A stretch of 64,000 bases of DNA from Hyphomicrobiales bacterium. GTDB lineage: Bacteria > Pseudomonadota > Alphaproteobacteria > Rhizobiales > Rhizobiaceae. The stretch spans positions 19,924 through 83,923 of the forward strand of contig UEGR01000014.1 in assembly GCA_900465685.1 (NCBI GenBank). The letters are read 5' to 3'. Positions 39,005-46,937 of this stretch are shown here, in pieces; the first letter of the stretch is position 1, and each line of letters begins with the position of its first letter. The notes beneath the pieces are model-generated. The model did no database searches, was not told the origin of the DNA, and was given only the letters and a program-made list of their open reading frames with translations. Made by a program: the position numbers and the translations under genes.

Positions 39005-40194
39005 CGTCCCCATGCTTCGTGGATAAGGCCGCGGATCTCCGAATTGACTGCTTCCATGGCTTCCATCGCGCGATCATAAGTGCCGCGATTCATGGAAGAG
39101 CGTTCGACTTCATAAAGTGTTTGTTTGGTAAGGCCGGCATCCGAAATGGCCGTTGATTTCAGCATCTGATGCTTGAGCATATGGGAGGCAAGCATGCTCT
39201 GCATGAAGCCAACCATCTGCGCCTGTGGCACGTCGGTCGGCTCATAACGGGTAATCAGATAGCGAAACCAGTCGAGCTGTACTGCACCGCCAGCTTGGCG
39301 AACGGTTTTCAGAATATCGCCCAGCATCAGCAGGAACTGCGACATCGACATGAGGTCGAGCATCTGCGGATGAACGGTGATCAGCACTGACGTGGCTGCG
39401 GACAGCGCCGTCAGCGTCAGATAGCCAAGCTGGGGAGGGCAGTCGATGACGACGACATCGTAGGAATCGTCAACTTCGGCCAGGACCGACGCGATGCGAT
39501 TCCAGAACATCTTGCCCTCGCCGCCATTCTGCATGGCCAAAGGCGTATCGTACTCATATTCCTGAAGCTCCAGCATGGCTGGAATAATGTCGAGACCGGG
39601 GAAGTTTGTCCGACGAATGACTTCGCGGATAGGCTTCTTTTCGGAATCGTAACGAATGGCTTCATAGAGCGACGGGAATTCATCCAGCTCGGGCTGAATG
39701 CCATGCAAAGCCGACAGTGAAGCCTGCGGATCAAGGTCGATGGCAAGCACGCGATGACCGGTCAAGGCGAGATGCTGCGCAAGATGCGCTGCTGTCGTGG
39801 TCTTGCCCGACCCGCCCTTGAAGTTCACAACACCGATGACCTGAAGTTTTTCATGGGCCCGGCGGTGCGGAACATAACGCTTCACGTCAGCGCGGCCGTT
39901 CTGATCGAGCCACAAACGCAGTTCATGCAGCTGGTCCACGCTATAGGCGCGGCGTCCACCTGTCAGAATGGTCGGCTCGACGCCTTTGCCTTCGAGATGT
40001 AGTTTCTTCAGATTGCTGGGGGAGACGCCAAGAAAGTATGCAGCTTCAGCCATGGAAAACTGGCGCAGGTTTTTCCGCGCATCCGGAGGGAAGTTTTCAT
40101 GGCGCAGCAGATTGAGCTTGCGAGAGATTTCTCTCCCCTGCGTCAATATCATGTCGTCAAACGACAATGCTGCTGTTGAATTTGCGATATTCAT
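39001..40194 (-). CDS. repA: partition ATPase RepA (ParA family)
   Basis: 397 aa. An N-terminal helix-turn-helix (about 45-75, MAEAAYFLGVSPSNLKKLH) is followed by the ParA ATPase with deviant Walker A FKGGSGKTTT (near residue 126), LAIDLDPQASLS, and Walker B VVIDCPPQLGYL. It powers segregation with RepB and autorepresses the operon. A good promoter with overlapping inverted repeat lies directly upstream. Divergent spacing of almost 1 kb separates it from the alkaline phosphatase gene. Confidence 0.95.
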   Translation of the reverse strand: MNIANSTAALSFDDMILTQGREISRKLNLLRHENFPPDARKNLRQFSMAEAAYFLGVSPSNLKKLHLEGKGVEPTILTGGRRAYSVDQLHELRLWLDQNGRADVKRYVPHRRAHEKLQVIGVVNFKGGSGKTTTAAHLAQHLALTGHRVLAIDLDPQASLSALHGIQPELDEFPSLYEAIRYDSEKKPIREVIRRTNFPGLDIIPAMLELQEYEYDTPLAMQNGGEGKMFWNRIASVLAEVDDSYDVVVIDCPPQLGYLTLTALSAATSVLITVHPQMLDLMSMSQFLLMLGDILKTVRQAGGAVQLDWFRYLITRYEPTDVPQAQMVGFMQSMLASHMLKHQMLKSTAISDAGLTKQTLYEVERSSMNRGTYDRAMEAMEAVNSEIRGLIHEAWGR

Positions 40195-40211
40195 TTACTT
40201 GGGATCCCTAG

Positions 40212-40275
40212 TGACGGCATCGGAACTAATACCGCCTAAATACCGTCATTATGTCCGATTCTTCTTGTATCGCAA
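40212..40275 (-). promoter_or_regulatory. repABC promoter and overlapping operator
   Basis: On the minus strand, TTGCGA (40275-40270) and CATAAT (40253-40248) are spaced 16 bp apart, placing transcription start near 40241. An inverted repeat TGACGGCAT (40212-40220) / ATACCGTCA (40240-40248) covers the start site and touches the -10 box, with the repeated CCGCCTAAAT (40232-40241) inside it. RepA repression of the promoter through such sites is established for repABC operons; the exact site here is inference. Confidence 0.6.
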
Positions 40276-40384
40276 GTGCTGCCCGGATTAACAAAGGGTT
40301 AGCAGGCAATTAAAAATTACAAAGAATTTTATCTTTCCGAATCGAATTCTTTTATCGAATTGTTTTTAAAAGCTTTTATCGAAA

Positions 40385-40400
40385 TTAGACCGCAGTCTAC
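40385..40400. promoter_or_regulatory. candidate parS/centromere-like site (copy 2)
   Basis: TTAGACCGCAGTCTAC, matching the 38989 copy at 14 of 16 positions. It lies about 190 bp upstream of repA. Confidence 0.5.
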
Positions 40401-41162
40401 CATCTCATGCAGCATGCTGACGATCATAGGTGGAGTCATTTATTGTCATCGTCCACGCTTTTAGGCGGTGGTTGAGCCGCCCGAATCGTCAATCGCGCTT
40501 CCAGCGACCTGATTAACAGAAATGGACAGATTCCAGAGGCTGGAAGACTGGGGCGCTGGTGCTGACGTGAAATGACCCGCACCGGTCCCGGCAAGGGTTC
40601 CGGCCAAATCACTTCGGGCGAAGGGAGCTGGATTTGTGTCGGAAAACCTGCTCAACTGTTGTAGTGCACGATCTACGCCTTAGCTGGGGGTTGTGTACGG
40701 ATTGGCAAGGAACGATGTTTTTTGTGCTTTTATGGGTTGATGCTGTAGATTTTTTAACTTCTTCACGGTACCATCTGAGGCATCGTTACAGAGATTCCTT
40801 TTATGAGCTTCCGCCTCGCCTGAACGATAAAATCTCCTCTGAAAGATTGGTTTGAGCACAGTCGCGCTAGGAAAACCTAACGTCGAATTAGCTTTCATTA
40901 GCCGAAAAATGTCGTTTAATCTCAGGCTGTTGAATTTTACCATTCCGCACTCGAAACGACCCGCTTTTCAGCCGATTTGACGCCCTACGAATGCGGCTTC
41001 GTGTTCTCTGATTTAGCTTAGACCTAGAGGCGAATCTGCCCTGCCGCGCGTGGTGAAAATGGATCGCATGCGGTTGCAGTGATCAACAAATGCGAAACCG
41101 TTATACGCACGTCATCTAGCTTGCTTATGGAGGCCTGATACTCTTAGGAAGGGGTTTCTATC
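40401..41162. other. long intergenic region upstream of repABC and the phosphatase
   Basis: About 760 bp with no convincing gene. TTTAGGCGG at 40461-40469 is an inverted copy of the CCGCCTAAA motif. 40461-40672 is open on the minus strand and GC-rich (see separate entry). 40700-41030 is AT-rich with stop codons in all frames and no obvious tRNA, hairpin or repeat. The end (41140-41160) holds the phosphatase ribosome-binding site GGAAGGGG. Confidence 0.5.
40461..40655 (-). pseudogene. possible remnant of a coding sequence, unrecognised
   Basis: A 64-codon minus-strand frame from TTG 40655 (LSRFSDTNPAPFARSDLAG...). The frame continues six codons upstream (DRALQQ) before a stop, has gene-like GC content and ends in a Gly/Ser/Thr-rich tail, unlike the AT-rich sequence around it. 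There is no ribosome-binding site. It may be the 3' end of a lost gene or chance; I do not recognise the product. Confidence 0.2.
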
Positions 41163-42920
41163 ATGCGTAAGCTTTTGCTCACTCTTGCATCCGCAACATT
41201 TCTTAGCGGCGCTGCCCATGCTGCCGATATCTATCCGCTCGACCGGGCGACCATCCTCGTCGGCTCTCCGTTCGATTTCAAAGTGGAACTCGACAAGGTC
41301 GTGAAGCCGGAAGAGGTCAAGGTGACCGTCAACGGTCAGGATTATGAAGCCTTGTTCGGTTCCAAGGCCGAATTCGTCGCAGAAGAGAAGGGGAGCGAGG
41401 ACAAGGTTCTGGGTTCGGCCCTCATCCTGCGCGATCTGAAGCTCGCAGAGCCGGGCGCTTACAAGGTTGAAGTTTCGGCAGGGGACGAGACGAAGACGGT
41501 CACCTGGGATGTTTATCCGACTGCAACTGAAGCGAAAGCCAAGAACATTATCTTCCTCGTCGCGGATGGTCTTTCGGTCGCGCACCGCACCGGAGCGCGC
41601 ATCATGTCCAAGGGCATGACTGAGGGCAAGGCCAATGGTCGTCTCAATATGGATGACGTCCCGCCGGTGGCCTTTATCGGCACATCGTCGACCCATTCCA
41701 TCGCAACCGACAGCGCTAACACCATGTCGGCTTACATGACGGGCCACAAATCACGCGTGAATGCGCTTGGCGTTTATGCCGACCGCACTCCGGCGAGCCA
41801 GGACGACCCGAAGGTCGAAACCATTGCCGAAGCGCTGCGTCGCCAGACGAAGAAGTCTATCGGCATCGTTTCCACGGCGGAAGTGGAAGACGCAACGCCT
41901 GCTGCACTGGTTTCGCATACGCGCAAGCGTTCCGACAAGGCGGACATTGTCGGCATGTTCTACGAGGTCAAGCCCGATGTGCTTCTGGGCGGCGGCTCGG
42001 CCTATTTCCTGAGCAAGGAAGTTCCGGGCTCCAAGCGCAAGGACGACAAGGATTATATCCAGCTGTTCCGTGACGCGGGCTATGCTGTCGTCACCGACAA
42101 GAACGAGCTTGCCGCTTCCGGTCAGTCCAACCAGCAGAACCTGCTCGGCCTGTTCCACACTGGCAATATGGATGTGACGCTGGATCGCGAGTTTCTGAAG
42201 AAGGGAACCGTCGACAAGTTCCCGAACCAGCCGGGTCTGGTCGACATGACCAAGGCCGCGCTCGACAAGCTATCCAAGAACCCGGAAGGCTTCTTCCTGA
42301 TGGTTGAAGGCGCGTCGATTGACAAGATGAGCCACCCGCTCGACTGGGAGCGCGCGCTGGTCGACACGATCGAGTTCGACAAGGCCGTTGGCGTTGCGCA
42401 GGAATTCGCCAAGAACAACCCGGATACGCTGATCGTTGTGACCGGCGACCACACCCATGGCGTGGCGATTATCGGTACGGTCGATGACGACAAGCCGGGC
42501 GATGAAATGCGCGCCAAGGTTGGCACCTACGATGCAGCTGGCTTCCCGAACTATGAAGACAAGGACGGCGACGGCTATCCGGATCGCGTGGACGTTTCGC
42601 GCCGCCTGTTCATGGCTGCCAATAACGGTCCGGACCATTATGAAACCTTCCGCCCGAAGCTTGATGATCCGTTCGTTCCGGCCATCAAGAACGAAAAGGG
42701 TGAATATGTTGCCAATGAGGCCTATAAGAATGTGCCGGGCGCAGTGTTTGTGCAGGGCAACATCCCGAAGGACGAGGATACCGGCGTTCATGCGGTAGAC
42801 GATATCGTTCTTCAGGCGACTGGTCCGGGCTCCGAAGGGCTGCGCGGCTATATGGAACAGAGCGACGTGTATCGCGCCCTTGCCGATGCCTTTGCTCTCG
42901 GCAAGCCGAAGTCCGAGTAA
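41163..42920 (+). CDS. alkaline phosphatase
   Basis: 585 aa secreted enzyme with a signal peptide (residues 1-20, LLLTLASATFLSGAAHA). A short N-terminal beta domain (about 25-120) precedes the alkaline-phosphatase superfamily core: metal aspartate in FLVADGLS, nucleophile serine in TDSANTMSAYMTG, metal histidine segments GASIDKMSHPLDWE and VVTGDHTHGV. It hydrolyses phosphomonoesters in the periplasm with zinc and magnesium. Start set by GGAAGGGG. It precedes a probable metal-linked ABC cluster, and I see no clear Pho box. Confidence 0.9.
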   Translation: MRKLLLTLASATFLSGAAHAADIYPLDRATILVGSPFDFKVELDKVVKPEEVKVTVNGQDYEALFGSKAEFVAEEKGSEDKVLGSALILRDLKLAEPGAYKVEVSAGDETKTVTWDVYPTATEAKAKNIIFLVADGLSVAHRTGARIMSKGMTEGKANGRLNMDDVPPVAFIGTSSTHSIATDSANTMSAYMTGHKSRVNALGVYADRTPASQDDPKVETIAEALRRQTKKSIGIVSTAEVEDATPAALVSHTRKRSDKADIVGMFYEVKPDVLLGGGSAYFLSKEVPGSKRKDDKDYIQLFRDAGYAVVTDKNELAASGQSNQQNLLGLFHTGNMDVTLDREFLKKGTVDKFPNQPGLVDMTKAALDKLSKNPEGFFLMVEGASIDKMSHPLDWERALVDTIEFDKAVGVAQEFAKNNPDTLIVVTGDHTHGVAIIGTVDDDKPGDEMRAKVGTYDAAGFPNYEDKDGDGYPDRVDVSRRLFMAANNGPDHYETFRPKLDDPFVPAIKNEKGEYVANEAYKNVPGAVFVQGNIPKDEDTGVHAVDDIVLQATGPGSEGLRGYMEQSDVYRALADAFALGKPKSE

Positions 42921-42940
42921 GCACGGTCTATCCTGAAACA

Positions 42941-42970
42941 GGGCAGGCGGCTTGCGCCGCTTGCCCGCAA
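42941..42970 (+). terminator. GC-rich stem-loop after the phosphatase gene
   Basis: GGGCAGGCGGC with GCCGCTTGCCC around TTGC (about 42942-42967). No U-run, so probably a partial terminator or mRNA stabiliser before the downstream cluster. Confidence 0.45.
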
Positions 42971-42985
42971 TTGATGGAGCGTCCG

Positions 42986-43444
42986 ATGTCCAACCGGAAC
43001 GATTTCAGCCGCCGACAGGTGATGCTTGGCGCACTTGCCATGCCGCTGGTGGCAGGTCTCCCGCAAGCGCGGGCTGCCGAGCAACTCGGCTTCAACAATC
43101 TCTATAAGAGCTTCGGCGTGCTGGGCCTTGAGTTTTCCGATCAGGTCAAGCAGTCGGCTGGCAAGCAAGTTGCCATCAGCGGCTTTATGGCGCCGCCCTT
43201 GAAGGCCGAAGCCAATTTCTTCGTGCTGACCGAAATACCAATGTCGATCTGCCCGTTCTGCTCGTCGGATTCCGACTGGCCAGACAATATCGTTGTGGTT
43301 TATCTCGCGGCGAAGCAGACTTTTGTGCAGTTCAACGCGCCGATCCTCACGCGGGGCACACTTGAATATGGTTCGTGGACTGATCCTGAAACGGGATTTG
43401 TTAGCCAGCTACGCATGCGCGATGCTTCATTCACAACGGTCTGA
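42986..43444 (+). CDS. exported DUF3299-like protein with a CPFC motif
   Basis: 152 aa. A twin-arginine-type leader (SRRQVMLGALAMP) predicts Tat export. The core has ISGFMAPPLKAEANFFVLTE and then SICPFCSSDSDWPDNI; the CPFC pair could bind a metal or form a disulfide. GGAG precedes ATG 42986. One nucleotide separates it from the ABC ATPase gene. Small exported proteins of this type occur next to ATPase/FtsX-type permease pairs in zinc-responsive clusters of Pseudomonas, which is the main hint to its role. The family name is from memory. Confidence 0.6.
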   Translation: MSNRNDFSRRQVMLGALAMPLVAGLPQARAAEQLGFNNLYKSFGVLGLEFSDQVKQSAGKQVAISGFMAPPLKAEANFFVLTEIPMSICPFCSSDSDWPDNIVVVYLAAKQTFVQFNAPILTRGTLEYGSWTDPETGFVSQLRMRDASFTTV

Positions 43445-43445
43445 C

Positions 43446-44153
43446 ATGCTGACTGAACAACGGTCCGGCCTGTCGCTGGACATTTCTGCGCTGGAAGTCC
43501 GCTTTCCCGGCCTTCCAGAGCCTGCGCTCGCCATTGAGACGTTTCATCTGCCGCAAGGCGAACATCTGGCCGTCGCCGGTGCGTCGGGGTCCGGGAAAAG
43601 CACACTGATCAATGCGATCACCGGCCTTGAAGGTGTTCGAACGGGACATGTCTCCTGGAATGGCGAGGCCTTCAGCAGCCTGTCGGCTTTTCAGCGCGAT
43701 GCGTTTCGAGCCCGCAATATCGGGCTGGTCATGCAGGATTTCCATCTCTTCCCGGGCCTTTCGGCCATTGCCAATGTTCTGCTACCTGCAAAACTGAGCC
43801 GGGCGGTGAAGCCGGTGCGGCGCGAGCGGGCGCTCGAACTTCTCACAACAGTGGGAATTGCAAGACCCGACCAGCATATCGAAACGCTGTCCCGCGGCGA
43901 GATGCAGCGGGTGGCTATCGCGCGTGCGCTTTTCCCCGCGCCGCGGGTCATCATTGCCGACGAGCCGACCGCCAGCCTCGATCAGAAAACCGGCGGGGAG
44001 ATTGCCGAACTCCTGGTGCAGCTTGCCGGTGCGCAGGGGGCGACGCTGATTGCCGTCACGCATGATCCGCAATTGATGAAGCGACTGCGGCGGCAGATTT
44101 TTCTGGAAGGCGGACGCATAACGAAAGACACCACAGGACACGGCGCGACATGA
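43446..44153 (+). CDS. ABC transporter ATP-binding protein (LolD/MacB type)
   Basis: 235 aa. Walker A AGASGSGKST (near residue 42), Q-loop VMQDFHLFPGL, signature LSRGEMQRVAIARAL, Walker B VIIADEPTASLD and the H-loop VTHDPQ are all intact. It pairs with the FtsX-type permease, whose start overlaps its stop by 4 nt. Such pairs usually extract or export substrates from the periplasmic side of the membrane, rather than import them. Confidence 0.88.
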   Translation: MLTEQRSGLSLDISALEVRFPGLPEPALAIETFHLPQGEHLAVAGASGSGKSTLINAITGLEGVRTGHVSWNGEAFSSLSAFQRDAFRARNIGLVMQDFHLFPGLSAIANVLLPAKLSRAVKPVRRERALELLTTVGIARPDQHIETLSRGEMQRVAIARALFPAPRVIIADEPTASLDQKTGGEIAELLVQLAGAQGATLIAVTHDPQLMKRLRRQIFLEGGRITKDTTGHGAT

Positions 44154-45439
44154 TCACATTCATTCTTGCCGATCTTCGCCGGTTCTGGAGCGGAGCCGTT
44201 GCGGTGATTATCCTGCTGGCGCTGTCCGTGGCCTTGAGCACGGTGGTGACATTACAGGAGCGGGCCGTGCGTCTTGGCACCGCGCGCGCATCGGAGAAAT
44301 TCGATCTTGTGGTGGGTGCAGCCGGAAGCGACACGCAGCTGACCTTGTCCTCGGTGTTTCTACAGCCGTCGCCTTTGCCGCTGATGTCGGGTGCGATGCT
44401 TGGCAAGCTTACCGCCGACCCGCGCGTGGCCTTCGCCGCGCCGATTGGCTTTGGCGATAGCGCGATGGGCTTTCCCATCGTCGGGACAACGACCCAGCTG
44501 ATCGCGGCCTTGTCGCCCGAACTGGCGGAAGGCAAAGTTTTTGCCCGGTTGGGCGAGGCGGTTATCGGATCAGCGGTGGATCTGCCGATAGGCAGCCGGG
44601 TCAATCCGATGCATGGCACCGTTGAAACCGGCGGTCATGCGCATACGGAGCTGAGCTATCATGTCAGCGGCAAGATGGCCCCGACGGGAACCGCGTGGGA
44701 TCGCTCGATCCTTGTGCCCATTCGTGCGGTCTGGCAATTGCATGGCATGAAGGGTCATGACCACGATGACGCGGATGCGGATGCCCATGAGGAAGCGCCA
44801 AAGGCGCAAGGCTCGCTCGCGGTGATTGGACCGATCGATACACACGATCACAATGCCCGGATCGATGTCGATGCGCCGCTTGATGAGCATTTCGATGCCA
44901 GCAGCCCCGGAATTCCGGCGGTTCTGGTCAAGCCGAACACCATCGCCGATGCCTATCGGCTGCGGCAGGAATATCGCTCTGAAACGACATTGTCGATTTT
45001 CCCGGCGGAAGTGCTGACGCGGCTCTATTCCACGCTGGGCGATGCCCGCAAACTTTTGCTCGGTATCGCTGTCGGCACGCAGGTGATTGTCGTCTTCGCT
45101 TTGCTGCTGGTTGCCGTCATGCATATTGGCGCGCGCAAGCGCCAGATTGGTGCTTTGCGGGCCTTTGGTGCACCGGTCAGTGCGGTGATGACGATTGTCT
45201 GGGGTGAGCTGTTCTTCCTGCTGGTGCTTGGCATCCTGCTCGGCCTCGCCATTGGCTACGCAGCCGCCCATGTCATCACGGCATGGCTGACGGCGACAAC
45301 GGCAGTGAGAATGCCCGTCGAGTTTTCGACGGATGATCTTTACGGCGCTGGCGGATTTATCCTTGTCGCGGCCATTGTGTCTCTGGTGCCAGCACTGCTC
45401 ACATTGCGTATGAGCCCGGCGACGGCGCTGCGTTCCTAA
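44150..45439 (+). CDS. FtsX-type ABC permease with a His/Asp-rich periplasmic loop
   Basis: 429 aa. One N-terminal membrane helix (about 15-35), a large periplasmic domain (about 36-295) and three C-terminal helices (about 300-425), the MacB/LolC topology. The periplasmic part contains GGHAHTELSYH (about 161-171) and a stretch GMKGHDHDDADADAHEEA (about 200-217) rich in His, Asp and Glu, plausible metal ligands. Such a loop is not general in FtsX-type permeases. With the CPFC protein and a zinc enzyme upstream it points to a metal-linked function, by inference. Confidence 0.85.
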   Translation: MITFILADLRRFWSGAVAVIILLALSVALSTVVTLQERAVRLGTARASEKFDLVVGAAGSDTQLTLSSVFLQPSPLPLMSGAMLGKLTADPRVAFAAPIGFGDSAMGFPIVGTTTQLIAALSPELAEGKVFARLGEAVIGSAVDLPIGSRVNPMHGTVETGGHAHTELSYHVSGKMAPTGTAWDRSILVPIRAVWQLHGMKGHDHDDADADAHEEAPKAQGSLAVIGPIDTHDHNARIDVDAPLDEHFDASSPGIPAVLVKPNTIADAYRLRQEYRSETTLSIFPAEVLTRLYSTLGDARKLLLGIAVGTQVIVVFALLLVAVMHIGARKRQIGALRAFGAPVSAVMTIVWGELFFLLVLGILLGLAIGYAAAHVITAWLTATTAVRMPVEFSTDDLYGAGGFILVAAIVSLVPALLTLRMSPATALRS

Positions 45440-45453
45440 CGTTTGACTAAAAG

Positions 45454-45490
45454 AAAAGCCCCCATCCGGATCACCCGGATGGGGGCTTTT
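45454..45490. terminator. bidirectional rho-independent terminator
   Basis: Perfect 16-bp stem (45454-45469 with 45475-45490), core GCCCCCATCCGG, loop ATCAC, then TT. The A-tract on the other side allows termination of the convergent MFS gene too. Confidence 0.93.
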
Positions 45491-45513
45491 TTCGTTAGCG
45501 CTCGTGGATGATC

Positions 45514-46830
45514 TTACGAGCGGGGAGGCAGGATCGGCAGAGGCTCTGCACGTCCAACAATGAACGCGTAGGAGAATGCGCCGACGACAGCCATGATGGC
45601 GGCCATCAGGAAGGACGGCGTATAGCTGCCGTTGAACTGATCCAGCAGGAAGCCGAACAGGAACGGGCTGATGATGCCTGCAATGTTCGAAGCAAAGTTC
45701 TGGATGCCGCCAATCGATGCCACATGGCGCGAGCTTGGTGCAACGTCGGCTGGCAGGGACCAGATTGCGGTCGCTGCGATGGCAAGGCTGCTATAGGAAA
45801 TCGCCAAGAAGAACAAAGCTGCATAGAGCGATTCAACCAGCGCTGCCGGAAGGATAGCTGCGCCGCCCAGCATGCCGCCGACCATGACGATCTTACGCAC
45901 GGTGGTGACATTCGCGCCGCCGCGAATGGCGCGGTCGGCCAGAAGGCCGGCGATCCATGCGGTGACGACAGCGGCGATGCCCGGCAGCATACCATAAAGG
46001 CCGAGTTCTGCGAGGTTCAGGCCGCGTGCGGTCTTCAGATAGGTCGGGAACCAGGTCAGGAAGAAGTAGATGACGAAGTTCAGGCAGAAGAAGCCGAGCA
46101 TCATGCCCCAGACGGTGCGGTAGCGGAACAGGTCTGCCCAACGGATCTTCTGTGCTTCTTCGCTGTCATTGTCGTCGGTGCGGGCGCCATTCTGGATGAT
46201 GTACTGACGTTCCAGATCGTTGGCGCGCGGATGTTCCGACGGATCGCGATAGGTGACGTACCAGAAGAATGCCCAGACGAGGCCGACAGCACCCAGAATG
46301 ACGAAGGAATAGTGCCAGGTCGCGAAAGCGATGATCGAGGTCACGATCGGCAGCGCCAGAACCGTGCCGACGCGCGAACCGGAATCGATCACTGCCGTTG
46401 CAAAGGCGCGTTCGCTTCTCGGGAACCAGCGCGAAGCCGCCTTGGTTGCTGCCGGATAGGCGGGTGCTTCACCAGCGCCGAGGAAGAAACGGACGGTGAA
46501 GAAAGACCAGAAGCTGTTGGCGAGCGGGGTGACGGCGGTGAATATCGACCACCAGATGGCGGCGAGCGAGAAGCTCTTGCGCGCACCCAGCTTGTCGGTG
46601 ATCCAGCCCGCAAACAGCATCATGCCGTCATAGGCCCAGAAAAACGCGCCAAGGATGAGACCCTTCTGCGTGTTCGTCAGGTTCAGGCCCAGTTCGGAAT
46701 CGATGAAGGGCAGTGCAACGCTCATATTGGCGCGATCGAGATAGTTGATCGCGATGCCGATAAAACACATGAAAAGTATGAAATACCGGAAGCGGCTGGC
46801 GCCGAAAGGCGCCTTGTTTGAAGTGTTCAT
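45514..46830 (-). CDS. MFS transporter, anion:cation symporter (ACS) type
   Basis: 438 aa with 12 membrane segments. The start region FILFMCFIGIAINYLDRANM and motif A DKLGARKSF match the ACS group, which carries organic anions such as tartrate, phthalate and hexuronates. ATG 46830 follows GGAGG; a TTG six bases upstream is not needed. It is 107 bp downstream of the dehydrogenase gene on the same strand, with a palindrome between them. It probably imports the substrate of that dehydrogenase. Confidence 0.85.
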   Translation of the reverse strand: MNTSNKAPFGASRFRYFILFMCFIGIAINYLDRANMSVALPFIDSELGLNLTNTQKGLILGAFFWAYDGMMLFAGWITDKLGARKSFSLAAIWWSIFTAVTPLANSFWSFFTVRFFLGAGEAPAYPAATKAASRWFPRSERAFATAVIDSGSRVGTVLALPIVTSIIAFATWHYSFVILGAVGLVWAFFWYVTYRDPSEHPRANDLERQYIIQNGARTDDNDSEEAQKIRWADLFRYRTVWGMMLGFFCLNFVIYFFLTWFPTYLKTARGLNLAELGLYGMLPGIAAVVTAWIAGLLADRAIRGGANVTTVRKIVMVGGMLGGAAILPAALVESLYAALFFLAISYSSLAIAATAIWSLPADVAPSSRHVASIGGIQNFASNIAGIISPFLFGFLLDQFNGSYTPSFLMAAIMAVVGAFSYAFIVGRAEPLPILPPRS

Positions 46831-46874
46831 TCCCAATGTCCTCCCGGGATATGTCTTCGCGGTTCGAATGGTAA

Positions 46875-46906
46875 TCAGAGCGGCTGCATTGCTGTAACCG
46901 CTCTGA
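46875..46906. repeat. palindrome between the dehydrogenase and MFS genes
   Basis: TCAGAGCGG (46875-46883) and CCGCTCTGA (46898-46906) with a 14-nt loop. The arms contain AGAGCGG, the arm motif of the repeats at 1864 and 63968, so it is probably a shortened member of that family. Confidence 0.5.
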
Positions 46907-46937
46907 CGGGTTGTTTATGCGTATGTGACCTGCAAGG

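Noticed and set aside
36409..40194. Recent plasmid insertion
   Set aside because: No target duplications or integrase at the edges, and repABC is the normal system of second chromosomes in this group.
41040..41160. Pho box or Zur box before the alkaline phosphatase
   Set aside because: Isolated GTTATA and GTCAT-like fragments only; no pair of correctly spaced repeats.
40401..41162. tRNA or mobile element in the long rep-region spacer
   Set aside because: No cloverleaf, terminal inverted repeats or transposase fragments could be made out.
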